DNA of 64,000 bases, taken from the NCBI GenBank assembly GCA_029981855.1, contig JARRCS010000024.1:1-64000 (forward strand), written 5' to 3'. Position 1 is the stretch's first letter. Every line of letters starts with the position of its first letter. The notes below the pieces were generated by a model that saw only the letters and a list, made by a program, of their open reading frames with translations, was not told the DNA's origin and did no database searches. This stretch comes from Halanaerobiales bacterium (GTDB taxonomy: Bacteria; Bacillota; Halanaerobiia; Halanaerobiales; DTU029). Below, piece after piece: positions 24,683 to 35,143 of the stretch. The translations under genes were made by a program, and so were the position numbers.

Positions 24683-25749
24683 CCCCCTAAACCATCATAG
24701 TCTGTAAAATCCCAGTTGAGTTCTTCCCAGTTCTGCTCCCTGCCCATTTTTCCGGAATTTTTCTGGCTGGAAGTTTCGCTGGAGTTCAGTAGTTTTTTTG
24801 CTTCCTCTACGGTTTTAACCCGGGCCTCCTTCCAGGGTCTAATAAAATTATCCTCAATATACTTTAAGGAGGGCTGGCCATCTTTCTTCCGTTTAACGGC
24901 CTCCCTGATGGCCAATTTCGCCAGAGGCAGGCTCAGGGGAAAATCTCCCTCAAGCCAGCTTTTAAAGGTCTCCATATGGGCCGGTTTAACATTCTGCCAG
25001 CCCTTTATCCCGTATGTAAAGGCAAGTTCCCTTGTTTCCCGGTAGAGGCGGTCAAAGTGTTTTAAACGCCGGTAGCTGAAGATCTCCTTCCGGTACCAGT
25101 CATCGATGATCCCCTCCAGGTAATGGAAGGCCCTTTCCGGGGGATTATCATTTTTAGCGATCCATTTATCTACCCGCCGGATAAGTTCTTTAAGAATCTG
25201 TAAATCGAAATCTGCCAGCCATTTCTCTATCTCCGCCTGGACCAGTTCCTCCTTTTTACCGGGCGGGGCGAAGCTGAAGAGAGCCTCTTTTATTTCTTCC
25301 TCTGAGGGAGTGGCCTTGGCCAGGACCTGCCGGCGCAGCTCAGGGCCGGTGGAACCGGCCTCTTCCATCTTATTCCAGCCCGAATAATCAGTTGCCAGGC
25401 CTGCTGTCAGGTTTTCTAAATTTACCTTAATCCGGCAGGTATAATCCCCCTCCCTCCGGGGAGAGATCTCTACTATATCACGTTCAACCAGCAAATTTAA
25501 GGCCTCTTCAATTGTCTTTAGGTCGTAATTATCGGGGAGGTAGCTAGCGATAATCGCTACATTGGTTCTGACATAATTTCCCTTCTGCAAGTGGGTAATT
25601 AGATAGAGCAGGATAGCCAGGGCCGGGCCCGGGAACTGCTTTAAAAAGCCGTTATCTATCGCACTACTGCCGATCTCGACGGATTGTTCATTCCTACTGC
25701 CGGATATAGTTATCCTCTTTTGTTGTTGAATAAAGATCTCTTTTCTCAT
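24679..25749 (-). CDS. DnaD-domain replication initiation protein
   Basis: 356 residues. The N-terminal part ('FLKQFPGPALAILLYLITHLQKGNYVRTNVAIIASYL') is winged-helix-like. A middle DnaB2/DnaD-type helical domain follows (about residues 150-240), with 'ILKELIRRVDKWIAKN.PPERAFHYLEGIIDDWYRK' giving the YxxxIlxxW-like end. These primosomal proteins remodel DNA and recruit the helicase; the next gene on the same strand is dnaB with a four-base overlap, supporting that role. A TTTCGCGAAA palindrome lies 26 bases upstream of the start. Confidence 0.82.
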   Translation of the reverse strand: MRKEIFIQQQKRITISGSRNEQSVEIGSSAIDNGFLKQFPGPALAILLYLITHLQKGNYVRTNVAIIASYLPDNYDLKTIEEALNLLVERDIVEISPRREGDYTCRIKVNLENLTAGLATDYSGWNKMEEAGSTGPELRRQVLAKATPSEEEIKEALFSFAPPGKKEELVQAEIEKWLADFDLQILKELIRRVDKWIAKNDNPPERAFHYLEGIIDDWYRKEIFSYRRLKHFDRLYRETRELAFTYGIKGWQNVKPAHMETFKSWLEGDFPLSLPLAKLAIREAVKRKKDGQPSLKYIEDNFIRPWKEARVKTVEEAKKLLNSSETSSQKNSGKMGREQNWEELNWDFTDYDGLGG

Positions 25750-25774
25750 TAAATCTACCTTCCTTTCCTATATA

Positions 25775-25784
25775 TTTCGCGAAA
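25775..25784. promoter_or_regulatory. TTTCGCGAAA palindrome between divergent genes
   Basis: A perfect 10-base palindrome between the DnaD-like gene (minus) and purB (plus). The position suggests a binding site, but no regulator is identified. Confidence 0.3.
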
Positions 25785-25824
25785 GAGAATAAAAATCCTG
25801 CTTGAATTTTGGCCAGGCCCTTTC

Positions 25825-25853
25825 TTGACAGTAAAGGCTATATTTGCTAAGAT
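25825..25853 (+). promoter_or_regulatory. promoter of purB
   Basis: TTGACA (25825-25830), 17 bases, TAAGAT (25848-25853), about 43 bases ahead of the purB start. No purine riboswitch fits in the short leader. Confidence 0.7.
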
Positions 25854-25895
25854 TAAAACTGTAAGGGGATTTTAACTCTGGAAAGGAAGATAATT

Positions 25896-27197
25896 TTGCT
25901 GAAGCGATATAGACTACCTGAAATGGAGAAGGTCTGGAGCGAGGAGAACAAATATGCCAAATGGCTGGAGATCGAACTCGCTGTCTGCCGGGCCTGGGCT
26001 AAACTGGGGAGAATACCCGGTGAAGCTGTTAAGAAAATTGAAAAAAATATAAAACTTGATTTTGAGCAGATTAAAGAGATTGAAAAAACCACCAGACACG
26101 ATATCCTGGCTTTTGTCGAGGGGATAAGTAAGACCCTGGGTGATGAATCCAAATACATTCATCTGGGCCTGACCTCCTCTGATGTCAAGGATACCGCACT
26201 GGCCCTGCAGATGAGGGATGCCGTAGATCTGATTATTGCCGACCTTAAGGCGCTGAAGCAGAATCTTGCCAGAGAAGCCCGGTTACATAAGGATACGATT
26301 ATGATCGGGAGAACCCACGGTGTCCATGCTGAACCGGTAACCTGGGGTTTAAAACTGGCTATCTGGTATACCGAGATTGACCGGCATCTTAAGAGGATGG
26401 AGCGGGTCAGGGAAGTGATCAGTATTGGAAAGATCTCCGGGGCGGTCGGCACCTATGCCAGCATCGATCCCCGGGTTGAGGAGCTTGTCTGTGAAGAGCT
26501 GGGTTTAACTCCGGCCCCGGTCTCCAGTCAGATTCTCCAGCGGGACCGCCATGCTGATCTATTAAATAACTTAGGTTTAATAGCCGCCTCCCTGGAGAAG
26601 TTTGCCACCGAGATCCGCAACCTGCAGAGGACGGATATTCTGGAGGTGGAAGAGGGTTTCCGCAAGGGGCAGAAGGGCTCATCAGCCATGCCCCACAAGA
26701 AGAACCCGATTATCTGTGAGCGGATTAGCGGCCTGGCCAGGGTGGTCAGGGGATATGTTATCCCCGGGCTCGAGGATATTGCCCTCTGGCATGAACGGGA
26801 TCTGACCCATTCCTCAGTGGAGAGAATTATTCTTCCCGATAGTACGGTACTGGTCGATTATATGCTCAATAAATTCAATATGGTTCTTAAGGAACTGGTT
26901 GTTAATCAGGATAGAATGGAGGAAAATCTGGGCAGGACCCTTGGCCTGATCTTTTCCCAGAAGGTAATGCTGGCCCTGGTCGATAAGGGCCTAAGTAGAG
27001 AGCAGGCCTATGAGCTGGCCCAGAGAAATGCCCTTAAGGCCTGGGAGGAGCGGGTAGATTACCGGACCCTGCTGAAAAAGGACCGGGAGGTAACAAAGCA
27101 CCTGTCCGGTGAGGAGATAGATAAGATCTTTGATTATCAATCCTACCTCAAGGAGATCGATTATATCTTTGCCAGGCTGGATTTTGACAGTGATTAG
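25896..27197 (+). CDS. purB: adenylosuccinate lyase
   Basis: A 433-residue fumarase/aspartase-superfamily lyase that releases fumarate from SAICAR and from adenylosuccinate in purine synthesis. The family signature 'GSSAMPHKKNPI' with its flexible loop, 'TSSDVKDTALALQMRD' and 'GRTHGVHAEPVTWG' (catalytic His region) are present. The start is TTG 25896, with GGAAAGGAAG upstream. It is followed by purA and purD, so AMP-branch and early pathway steps are clustered. Confidence 0.95.
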   Translation: MLKRYRLPEMEKVWSEENKYAKWLEIELAVCRAWAKLGRIPGEAVKKIEKNIKLDFEQIKEIEKTTRHDILAFVEGISKTLGDESKYIHLGLTSSDVKDTALALQMRDAVDLIIADLKALKQNLAREARLHKDTIMIGRTHGVHAEPVTWGLKLAIWYTEIDRHLKRMERVREVISIGKISGAVGTYASIDPRVEELVCEELGLTPAPVSSQILQRDRHADLLNNLGLIAASLEKFATEIRNLQRTDILEVEEGFRKGQKGSSAMPHKKNPIICERISGLARVVRGYVIPGLEDIALWHERDLTHSSVERIILPDSTVLVDYMLNKFNMVLKELVVNQDRMEENLGRTLGLIFSQKVMLALVDKGLSREQAYELAQRNALKAWEERVDYRTLLKKDREVTKHLSGEEIDKIFDYQSYLKEIDYIFARLDFDSD

Positions 27198-27323
27198 AAA
27201 AGGAATTAATTATCTTATATCCTAATTGAAGAGATTGGCCTTGGGCATAATATTTGAACAAATTGGCTTTGTCATAATAAAATTGGCCTAAGGGCCATAA
27301 TCATGAACAAAGTGGCACTTAGC
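27198..27323 (+). repeat. imperfect repeats in the purB-purA spacer
   Basis: The spacer contains three imperfect copies of a word like ATTGGCCTTGGGCATAAT, the first and third followed at a short distance by GAACAAA (near 27233, 27263 and 27282). No gene is seen. They may derive from slippage or form weak RNA structure. Confidence 0.4.
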
Positions 27324-28634
<1,311 letters not shown>

Positions 28635-28645
28635 GGAGGGATAAG

Positions 28646-29923
28646 ATGAAGGTACTGGTCGTCGGTAGCGGGGGCCGGGAACATGCCCTGGTCTGGAAGA
28701 TCTATCAGAGTGAGCGGGTGGAGAAGATCTATGTAGCCCCTGGTAATGATGGCATGTTGGAGCTGGCCGAGAGGGTTGCTATTGCCAGTGATGATATCAA
28801 GGCCCTGGCCGACTGGGCTGAAGAGAATAAGATAGATCTGACCGTTGTAGGTCCGGAAAAACCGCTGGTTGAAGGGATAGTTGATGAGTTTGAAGCCCGT
28901 GGTTTAAAGATTTTCGGGCCGAATAAAAAGGCAGCCCGGGTAGAGGGAAGTAAGGTCTATGCCAAGGAGATCCTGAATAAATATAAGATACCGACGGCAG
29001 AGTATGAGGTCTTTACCGATCCTGATGAAGCCCTGGAGTATATTCAGCAGGCCAAGTATCCTCTGGTAATTAAGGCTGAAGGTCTGGCGGCAGGTAAGGG
29101 TGTTGTTATTGCCACCAACAGGGAAAAGGCCGAGGCTGCCATTGCCAAGATTATGGAGGAGAGGATCTTCGGTGATGCCGGAAACCGGATCGTTGTCGAA
29201 GATTTCCTCGAAGGAGAAGAGGTTTCGATCCTGGTCTTTACCGATGGCAAACATATCCTTCCCCTTTCTCCGGCTCGGGACCACAAGGCAGTCTTTGATG
29301 GTGATGAAGGCCCTAATACGGGAGGGATGGGAGCCTATAGCCCCGTGCCCTCTGTCACAAAAGAGGTGGAAAAAGAGATCTGTGAAAAGATCCTTAAACC
29401 GGCCATTAAAGCCTTTCAGTCCGAAGGGATTAACTACAAAGGGATTTTATATACCAATCTGATTCTTACCGGGATGGGTCCCAAGGTGCTGGATTTCAAC
29501 GCCCGCCTCGGCGATCCCGAATCTCAGGTTATCCTAACCCGTTTAAAGGATGATCTGGTCGACTTGATGGAGATGGTTGTGGAGGACCGGCTGGAAGAGA
29601 TCGAACTGGAATGGGATGAGCGGGCTGCCATCTGTGTGGTTCTGGCCTCGGGTGGTTATCCCATTGCCTATAAGACCGGTTTCAAGATCGAGGGCCTGGA
29701 AGGTCTGGCCCGGCATGATAATGTCCTCATTTTCCATGCCGGTACCAGAAAAGAGGGAGATGGTTTTGTCACGGCCGGGGGCCGGGTACTGGGCATAACC
29801 GTCCTCGGTGACGGGATGATCGATGCCATCAATCAGGTTTACGAATGTGTGAATGAGGTCTATTTTGAAGATATGCACTACCGGACTGATATCGGTTACA
29901 GGGTACTGGATAGAGATTATTAA
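28646..29923 (+). CDS. purD: phosphoribosylamine-glycine ligase
   Basis: A 425-residue ATP-grasp ligase making GAR from phosphoribosylamine and glycine (second purine step). Seen: 'MKVLVVGSGGREHALVWK', the ATP-grasp lid 'YPLVIKAEGLAAGKGVVIA', 'FLEGEEVSILVFTDG', 'ARDHKAVFDGDEGPNTGGMGAYSP' and 'DFNARLGDPESQ'. ATG 28646 is used because GGAGGG ends five to six bases upstream; ATG 28631 precedes that Shine-Dalgarno. A terminator follows, closing the purB-purA-purD unit. Confidence 0.96.
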   Translation: MKVLVVGSGGREHALVWKIYQSERVEKIYVAPGNDGMLELAERVAIASDDIKALADWAEENKIDLTVVGPEKPLVEGIVDEFEARGLKIFGPNKKAARVEGSKVYAKEILNKYKIPTAEYEVFTDPDEALEYIQQAKYPLVIKAEGLAAGKGVVIATNREKAEAAIAKIMEERIFGDAGNRIVVEDFLEGEEVSILVFTDGKHILPLSPARDHKAVFDGDEGPNTGGMGAYSPVPSVTKEVEKEICEKILKPAIKAFQSEGINYKGILYTNLILTGMGPKVLDFNARLGDPESQVILTRLKDDLVDLMEMVVEDRLEEIELEWDERAAICVVLASGGYPIAYKTGFKIEGLEGLARHDNVLIFHAGTRKEGDGFVTAGGRVLGITVLGDGMIDAINQVYECVNEVYFEDMHYRTDIGYRVLDRDY

Positions 29924-29975
29924 GGGATGAAGATTAGGAAATTAACTAAAAGATTGGAGCAGATCAAAGTGGAAG

Positions 29976-30004
29976 GACCCATTATTAGAAGTGGGTCTTT
30001 TTTT
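29976..30004 (+). terminator. rho-independent terminator after purD
   Basis: Stem GACCCA (29976-29981) / TGGGTC (29992-29997) followed by seven T. Confidence 0.75.
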
Positions 30005-30054
30005 CTTCATGATTTTTCCCTTGCAATAATTTTTTCTTATAACGAACATTCCTC

Positions 30055-30083
30055 TTGCATCCCGGGTTAATAAATGGTATAAT
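30055..30083 (+). promoter_or_regulatory. candidate promoter upstream of cysE
   Basis: TTGCAT (30055-30060), 17 bases, TATAAT (30078-30083). The leader to cysE would be about 255 bases and very AT-rich. I looked for T-box and other leader motifs in 30084-30346 and saw none; the stretch holds no gene. Confidence 0.5.
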
Positions 30084-30346
30084 TATGATACAAAGTTGAG
30101 TAGTTTACTAAAGATTAATTTTGTGGGGCATATCTAGACGACGGGATATTTATACATGTTTTTGAAATATTATTCATAAAATTATCTTTTGGAGTATATG
30201 CATTAAATATATTGAATATCAGTATTAAATATGGTTTTTAACTTAAAATATTTATAGAGCTGATATAATTATAATTTATAAAGGCGATTTTATTATTACT
30301 CTGAAAGCTGTCAATTTAAGATAGAAATAGAAAGGGAGTGGTATAA

Positions 30347-31012
30347 GTGTTTGAGACTATAAAGGCCGACATAAAAGCCATCTTTGAAAGGGATCCGGCA
30401 GTTAATAATCTGCTAGAGGCACTATTAACCTATTCGGGGCTCCATGCAATTATTATCCACCGTTTTTCTCACTGGCTATATAGACATGGGCTAAGGACCT
30501 TACCGCGGCTGATCTCCCAGCTGGCAAGGTTCTTTACCGGGATAGAGATTCACCCCGGTGCCCGGATCGGTAAGGGCTTTTTCATCGACCACGGAATGGG
30601 AATCGTCATTGGAGAGACGACAGAGATCGGGGATAATGTAACCCTTTATCAGGGTGTAACCCTCGGGGGAACGGGTAAGGAAAAGGGTAAGCGCCACCCC
30701 ACCCTCGGGGATAATGTCATGGTCGGGGCCGGAGCCAAGATCCTGGGCTCGATCAAGATCGGTAATGATTCGAAGATCGGGGCCGGTTCGGTGGTGTTGA
30801 AGGATGTACCGGAAAACTCTACGGTTGTGGGAATTCCGGGCCGGGTAATTCACCGGGAAGGAAAGAGGATTCATCCCGAGCTGGATCTCAATCATACCGA
30901 ACTGCCCGATCCCATCGGGGAGGCAATTAGCTCTCTGGAGAGACGGATTAGAACTCTGGAGAAAAAGCTGGCTGATCAGGAAAAAAAGGAAGGGATTGAC
31001 CGGGCTATCTAA
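30347..31012 (+). CDS. cysE: serine O-acetyltransferase
   Basis: A 221-residue left-handed beta-helix acetyltransferase that makes O-acetylserine, the substrate of CysK (encoded at 55.9-56.8 kb here). The short N-terminal helical domain '[33 protein letters not shown]' is followed by hexapeptide repeats '[44 protein letters not shown]' and '[30 protein letters not shown]'. The catalytic His/Asp region 'IDHGMG' is intact. GTG start after AAAGGGAGTG. A C-terminal coiled tail ends the protein. Confidence 0.94.
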   Translation: MFETIKADIKAIFERDPAVNNLLEALLTYSGLHAIIIHRFSHWLYRHGLRTLPRLISQLARFFTGIEIHPGARIGKGFFIDHGMGIVIGETTEIGDNVTLYQGVTLGGTGKEKGKRHPTLGDNVMVGAGAKILGSIKIGNDSKIGAGSVVLKDVPENSTVVGIPGRVIHREGKRIHPELDLNHTELPDPIGEAISSLERRIRTLEKKLADQEKKEGIDRAI

Positions 31013-31026
31013 CAGGCTATTTAGAT

Positions 31027-31056
31027 ACTATCGGAAACATCTATTTGCAGTTATTG
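31027..31056 (-). repeat. dispersed intergenic repeat R1, copy e
   Basis: On the minus strand it reads TGCAAATAGATGTTTCCGAT then AGT, matching copies a and b. It lies just after cysE. Confidence 0.5.
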
Positions 31057-31102
31057 CTGAATGGATGTAGAGGTAATAATTTAAATACCATAAAAACACC
31101 GG

Positions 31103-31152
31103 AAACCAACAGGGATTTTTTCTGCCTGGCAGATTAAATCTCTGTTGGTTTT
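31103..31152 (+). terminator. rho-independent terminator after cysE
   Basis: Long stem AAACCAACAGGGATTT (31103-31118) / AAATCTCTGTTGGTTT (31135-31152 region), ending in a T run. The remaining bases to 31350 contain no gene. Confidence 0.65.
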
Positions 31153-31350
31153 TGTATGCCAGGAGAAAAATTTCTTGATGTCCAAATTTATCCATAATAA
31201 AGTTGTGTATGAATTCCTGTGACATTAAAAAATTTTTGAAAATAAGAAGGATTTTTGCAAAATATCTAGAATAAATAATATAAGGGTTCAAAACATGACA
31301 TAGCAATTCACTGTGTGAAACAGAAAGACCTAGAACATGGAGGTAGTCCA

Positions 31351-32115
31351 TTGAAAAGAGAGGTAAATATAAAAACGGTTAGGGCAGTGGAGAGGGCTTT
31401 AAAGATTGTCAGTGTTTTTTCCTTTGAGCAGCCTGAATTAACATTAAGTGAAATTGTAGAAAAAACAAATTTAAACAGAACAACGGTTTACAGGCTTCTC
31501 TACACACTGGAACAGAAAAGGTTTATAAGTTATAATGCGGATTCGGGTACTTATAGTTTGGGAATTAAATTTTTTGAACTGGGTGGGGTGTTTTCTTCAA
31601 ATTTTTCCGAAAAAAATGTTATTGATATCTATCTTGACAAACTCATGTCCAGGGTAAACCATACAATCCTGGTGGCACGTTTATTTAATGATGAGCTTTT
31701 ATATATTGACAAAAGGGAGAGCAGAAATGAATTGCGGGTTACCTCTGAAATTGGACGGAGAAGACCACCAAACTACGGAATTCTGGGGAAGATCCTGATG
31801 GCTTATTTATCTGAAAAAGAGATATACCGTTTACTAAAAAAATACCCCTTAAAGAAATATACGGAAAGGTCAATAACATCAGAGCAGGTTTTTCTGGATA
31901 CATTAAAGCGGATTAGGGAGAATGGTTACTATATTGCACATGAAGAAACCATGAAAGGAGTAGTCGGTATCGGGGCTCCTATCTTTAAAAATAAATCAAT
32001 TTACGCGAGTTTCGGTATTATTGCCCCTAAAAGTATCATGTCAGACCAGGAAATAGAAGAGTGTAAAGAGTTAGTAGTCAGGTATTCAAAGATGATATCA
32101 AGCGATATTGGCTAA
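31351..32115 (+). CDS. IclR family transcriptional regulator
   Basis: A 254-residue regulator. The N-terminal winged helix 'AVERALKIVSVFSFEQPELTLSEIVEKTNLNRTTVYRLLYTLEQKRFIS' and the IclR effector domain with 'GIKFFELGGVF', 'SEIGRRRPPNYGILGKILMAYLSE' and 'GYYIAHEETMKGVVGIGAPIF' are complete. The start is TTG 31351, with GGAGG nine bases upstream. It heads the EPSPS-like and TAXI-TRAP genes and probably controls them; a TTACT/AGTAA palindrome lies at 32151-32165 ahead of the next gene. Confidence 0.88.
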   Translation: MKREVNIKTVRAVERALKIVSVFSFEQPELTLSEIVEKTNLNRTTVYRLLYTLEQKRFISYNADSGTYSLGIKFFELGGVFSSNFSEKNVIDIYLDKLMSRVNHTILVARLFNDELLYIDKRESRNELRVTSEIGRRRPPNYGILGKILMAYLSEKEIYRLLKKYPLKKYTERSITSEQVFLDTLKRIRENGYYIAHEETMKGVVGIGAPIFKNKSIYASFGIIAPKSIMSDQEIEECKELVVRYSKMISSDIG

Positions 32116-32226
32116 GAAATTAAATAAGGGGGGGTGTTTGAAAAAAGTTTTTACTTACTTAGTAACTTATATGGTAATAAATTAAAAGAAAATTATGAAA
32201 CAGTTAGTGATTTAAGGAGGTAATAA

Positions 32227-33525
32227 ATGATGAAATTCATTGTTAAACCATCTAATTTGGAAGGAGAAGCAACTATTCCCGGTTCTAAATCTAATACCAC
32301 CAGAGCGGTAATTATTGCAACCCTAGCTGAAGGAAGATCGGAAATACTGAACCCATTACCTGGTGTTGATTGTATTTCTACTGTAGAGGTTTGTGAAAAA
32401 CTGGGTGCAAAAGTAAAGATGGAAGAGGGACGTTGGGTCGTTGACGGAGTAGGTAAGGATAACCTTAAATCACCGGCAGGTATACTTGATGTAGGAAATT
32501 CAGGAACTACCCTTTATATTGCTACTGCAACTGCAGCCTTAATTAAGGAAGGATATTCGGTATTATCGGGTGATTACCAGATTTGTTACCGTCCTTCACA
32601 ACCATTGATCGATGCTTTAAATGATCTGGGAGCTACTGCTTTCTCAACTAGAGATACTGGAACCGCACCGATTGTCGTTAAGGGAGTAATAAAAGGTGGC
32701 AAAACACATTTACCCGGAATAAACTCCCAGTGGTTATCACCATTATTGATTAACTGTCCTTTGGCCGAGGGCGATACCGAAGTTACCGTTGAAAATCTTC
32801 AGGAAAAACCATATATTGATTTGACTATGGGCTGGTTGGATCTTCAGGACATTGAATATAAAAACCATGATTATGAACGATTTGTTATCAGGGGTGGACA
32901 AATCTATAAACCTTATAAAACTACTATTCCTGCTGACTGGGAATCAGCTACTTTTCCTATGGTTGCAGCAGCGATAACGGACTCAGAAGTAACTTTATAC
33001 GGTCTGGATACGAATGACTATCAGGGTGATAAGGAGATCGTTAATATCTTAAGAGAAATGGGGGCTGATGTAGAGGTAAGAAATAATGGAAAGGACGGTA
33101 TTACTGTTAGGGGTGGAAGTGAACTAACCGGTATGGAGATTGATTGTAGTGATTTGCCTGATGCTATTCCAATTCTCTCTGTTTTAGGATGCAAGGCCAA
33201 GGGTAAAACGGTGTTAACCAATCTCGGGGCTTCAAAACTAAAGGAGACTGATCGTTCAGCTTCTATTAAAGAAGAGTTGAGCAAAATGGGAGCAAGGATT
33301 GAAATTGAAGGTGACACCATGACTATTTACCAAAGTGATTTACAGGGGACATATCTTGATGGTCATGATGATCATAGGATTGTAATGGCGACAAGTGTTG
33401 CTGGTTTAATTGCAAAAGGTGTAACCGTCATCGATGGTGCCGAATATACTGCTATTTCCTTTCCTAATTTCTATGAAGTAATGACCCAATTAGGTGCTGA
33501 TATTGAGAGGTTAAAAAGAGCATAG
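32227..33525 (+). CDS. EPSP synthase family protein (AroA paralogue) in a transport operon
   Basis: 432 residues in the two-domain enolpyruvyl transferase fold. Counterparts of EPSPS motifs are visible: 'IPGSKSNTTRAVIIATLAEG' (normally SKSxxNRA), 'LDVGNSGTTLYI' (normally GNAGTAMR), 'RPSQPLIDALNDLGA', 'NSQWLSPLLINCPLA', 'DCSDLPDAIPILSVL', 'SKLKETDRSASI' and 'GHDDHRIVMA'. The Asn-Arg to Thr-Arg change and loss of the arginine after GNSGTT suggest altered substrate. No other shikimate genes are near; its neighbours are an IclR regulator and a TRAP transporter. A non-shikimate enolpyruvyl-transfer or lyase role is inference. AGGAGG precedes the ATGATG start. Confidence 0.8.
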   Translation: MMKFIVKPSNLEGEATIPGSKSNTTRAVIIATLAEGRSEILNPLPGVDCISTVEVCEKLGAKVKMEEGRWVVDGVGKDNLKSPAGILDVGNSGTTLYIATATAALIKEGYSVLSGDYQICYRPSQPLIDALNDLGATAFSTRDTGTAPIVVKGVIKGGKTHLPGINSQWLSPLLINCPLAEGDTEVTVENLQEKPYIDLTMGWLDLQDIEYKNHDYERFVIRGGQIYKPYKTTIPADWESATFPMVAAAITDSEVTLYGLDTNDYQGDKEIVNILREMGADVEVRNNGKDGITVRGGSELTGMEIDCSDLPDAIPILSVLGCKAKGKTVLTNLGASKLKETDRSASIKEELSKMGARIEIEGDTMTIYQSDLQGTYLDGHDDHRIVMATSVAGLIAKGVTVIDGAEYTAISFPNFYEVMTQLGADIERLKRA

Positions 33526-33569
33526 ATTTTAATTATCAAAGTCTAAAAATACTAACAGGAGGTTTAAAA

Positions 33570-34547
33570 ATGAAACGGATAATTAGTTTAGTATTTGTAA
33601 TTAGTCTGTTAACAATCTTGATGGGTGGTATTGTCCTGGCTGAAGACAAGCGAGGTATTACGATTGGTACGGCCGGAACCTCTGGGGCTTTGTACCCGAT
33701 GGGTGTTGCAATGGCACAGACAATTAATAATCATACTGAAAATTTTATGGCCAATGCTGCTGCCAGCGGAGCATCTCTTGAGAATATAAGAAATCTTAGC
33801 CAAAATAGAATTGACTGGGGTATTTCACAAAATGAGGTGGCCTATTTCGCTTATAACGGTATAGACCAGTATAAAGGCCATCAAGTTGAAGAACTGAGGG
33901 CATTATTCTCCACCCTGGTTTCCTGGGTTCAGATCTTTACCTCTGCAGATAGTGAGATTGAATCTGTTGCTGATTTTAAAGACAAAAGAATCGGGGTTGG
34001 TGCTCCTGGAAGTGGGGGTGAATTAGCTTCAAGAAAGATCCTCAAGAGTTATGGGCTAAGCTATGATGATATTCAGCCGGAATATATTTCAGACACAGAG
34101 ATGGTCAATGCTTTAAGAGATGGAACTATTGATGCCTTTATTATAACCCATCCCTTAAAATCTGCAGCATTGTTAGACTTGACCTCTTCTTTTGACGTTA
34201 AAATGATTGAACTGGCTGACGACAAGTTTTATCAGGATTATCCCTACTATACAATGAAGGAAATACCTGCCGGCACCTATAATAACGTGGATAAACCAAT
34301 TAGAACTGCCACAAGTGCCGTAGTTATGTATACAACTACAACAGCGAATTTTTCGGAAGATGAGATTTATGAGCTACTGAATGTTATCTGGTCTCACCGC
34401 GATGAATGGAAGGATACACATGCAGCAGTAAATAAATATGTTACACTTGAAACTGCTCTAGATGGAATTTCTACACCCCTCCATCCGGGTGCGGTGAAGT
34501 ATTACCAAGATAATGGATTTGAAATTCCTGAAAACCTTATTCCTTAG
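33570..34547 (+). CDS. TAXI-family TRAP transporter solute-binding protein
   Basis: A 325-residue exported binding protein. A signal peptide covers residues 1-24. The TAXI hallmark 'ITIGTAGTSGALYPMGVAMAQTINNH' follows, then 'DWGISQNEVAYFAYNG', 'RIGVGAPGSGGELASRKIL' and 'LRDGTIDAFIITHPL'. It delivers an unknown carboxylate-like solute to the fused permease downstream using an ion gradient. ATG after AGGAGG. A strong hairpin follows the gene, probably stabilising its message. Confidence 0.92.
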   Translation: MKRIISLVFVISLLTILMGGIVLAEDKRGITIGTAGTSGALYPMGVAMAQTINNHTENFMANAAASGASLENIRNLSQNRIDWGISQNEVAYFAYNGIDQYKGHQVEELRALFSTLVSWVQIFTSADSEIESVADFKDKRIGVGAPGSGGELASRKILKSYGLSYDDIQPEYISDTEMVNALRDGTIDAFIITHPLKSAALLDLTSSFDVKMIELADDKFYQDYPYYTMKEIPAGTYNNVDKPIRTATSAVVMYTTTTANFSEDEIYELLNVIWSHRDEWKDTHAAVNKYVTLETALDGISTPLHPGAVKYYQDNGFEIPENLIP

Positions 34548-34564
34548 TGCCGGTAGTTTAATAG

Positions 34565-34599
34565 TTATAGGGGGCATTATCTGATAATGCCCCCTATAA
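34565..34599 (+). other. long perfect intercistronic hairpin
   Basis: Arms TTATAGGGGGCATTAT (34565-34580) and ATAATGCCCCCTATAA (34584-34599) pair perfectly over 16 bases with a three-base loop. No T run follows, so it is not a standard terminator. It lies between the binding-protein gene and the DUF1850 gene, where a stable hairpin can protect the upstream message. Confidence 0.7.
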
Positions 34600-34615
34600 A
34601 ACACGGGGGATGGGA

Positions 34616-35143
34616 ATGAAATACTTTAAAATAATTTTTATTGTTTCGATTAAAATTATAATTGCTTTAGTTTTAATCTTTCCTCATCAGCCATATCTTA
34701 AAATTGAAAACACAGATAGCAGTAAGGTTTATTATTATAGATTTCCGAAAGGCTCAACCTTTTCTATTCGATATCTGCACTCATATGATAGGACTCCGGT
34801 TCTAGAAGTATTTAAGGCAGATAAATGTTTAAATATTATCCCCGTTGAGGTTAAATATTACTCAGACACCTATGATTTAAGGTTTGCCAGGTATAGTAAG
34901 GCTGATACTGAGGTTACTAATGAATATGTTAGAATTTATAACATCATTCCGCAAAGATATGACCGTTTAAAGGAAGTTTTTATTAATATCAAGAATTTTG
35001 AACCCCAATATTTATCAATTAACCCGTATTTAAAGGATTATTCTTTTATTAATTTTGGCGAAAAGGGTGATTTGCTCAGGATAAGTATTGTAAAAAATAA
35101 TTTTATCCAAATCTTCTTGAGAGGGGTTTTTATTAATGACTAA
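34616..35143 (+). CDS. DUF1850 domain protein of TAXI-TRAP systems
   Basis: About 175 residues with an N-terminal membrane segment (residues 5-25, 'IIFIVSIKIIIALVLIF') and an extracytoplasmic domain containing 'FPKGSTFSIRYLHSYDRTPVLEVF' and 'VKYYSDTYDLRFARYS', which fits DUF1850 with its conserved Ser-x-x-His-Ser/Tyr-like pattern. DUF1850 genes sit between TAXI binding proteins and fused permeases in many bacteria, but their role is not settled. ATG 34616 is preferred over 34610 by spacing from CGGGGGA. It overlaps the permease start. Confidence 0.75.
   Translation: MKYFKIIFIVSIKIIIALVLIFPHQPYLKIENTDSSKVYYYRFPKGSTFSIRYLHSYDRTPVLEVFKADKCLNIIPVEVKYYSDTYDLRFARYSKADTEVTNEYVRIYNIIPQRYDRLKEVFINIKNFEPQYLSINPYLKDYSFINFGEKGDLLRISIVKNNFIQIFLRGVFIND

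Noticed and set aside
27198-27323. CRISPR-like array in the purB-purA spacer
   Set aside because: Only three imperfect, irregularly spaced copies, without constant repeats or spacers.
30084-30346. T-box or other riboswitch in the cysE leader
   Set aside because: The long leader suggested one, but no T-box sequence, specifier hairpin or terminator pair was found.
32227-33525. Calling the EPSPS-family gene aroA
   Set aside because: Altered active-site motifs and the transporter context make a housekeeping shikimate role unsafe to assert.
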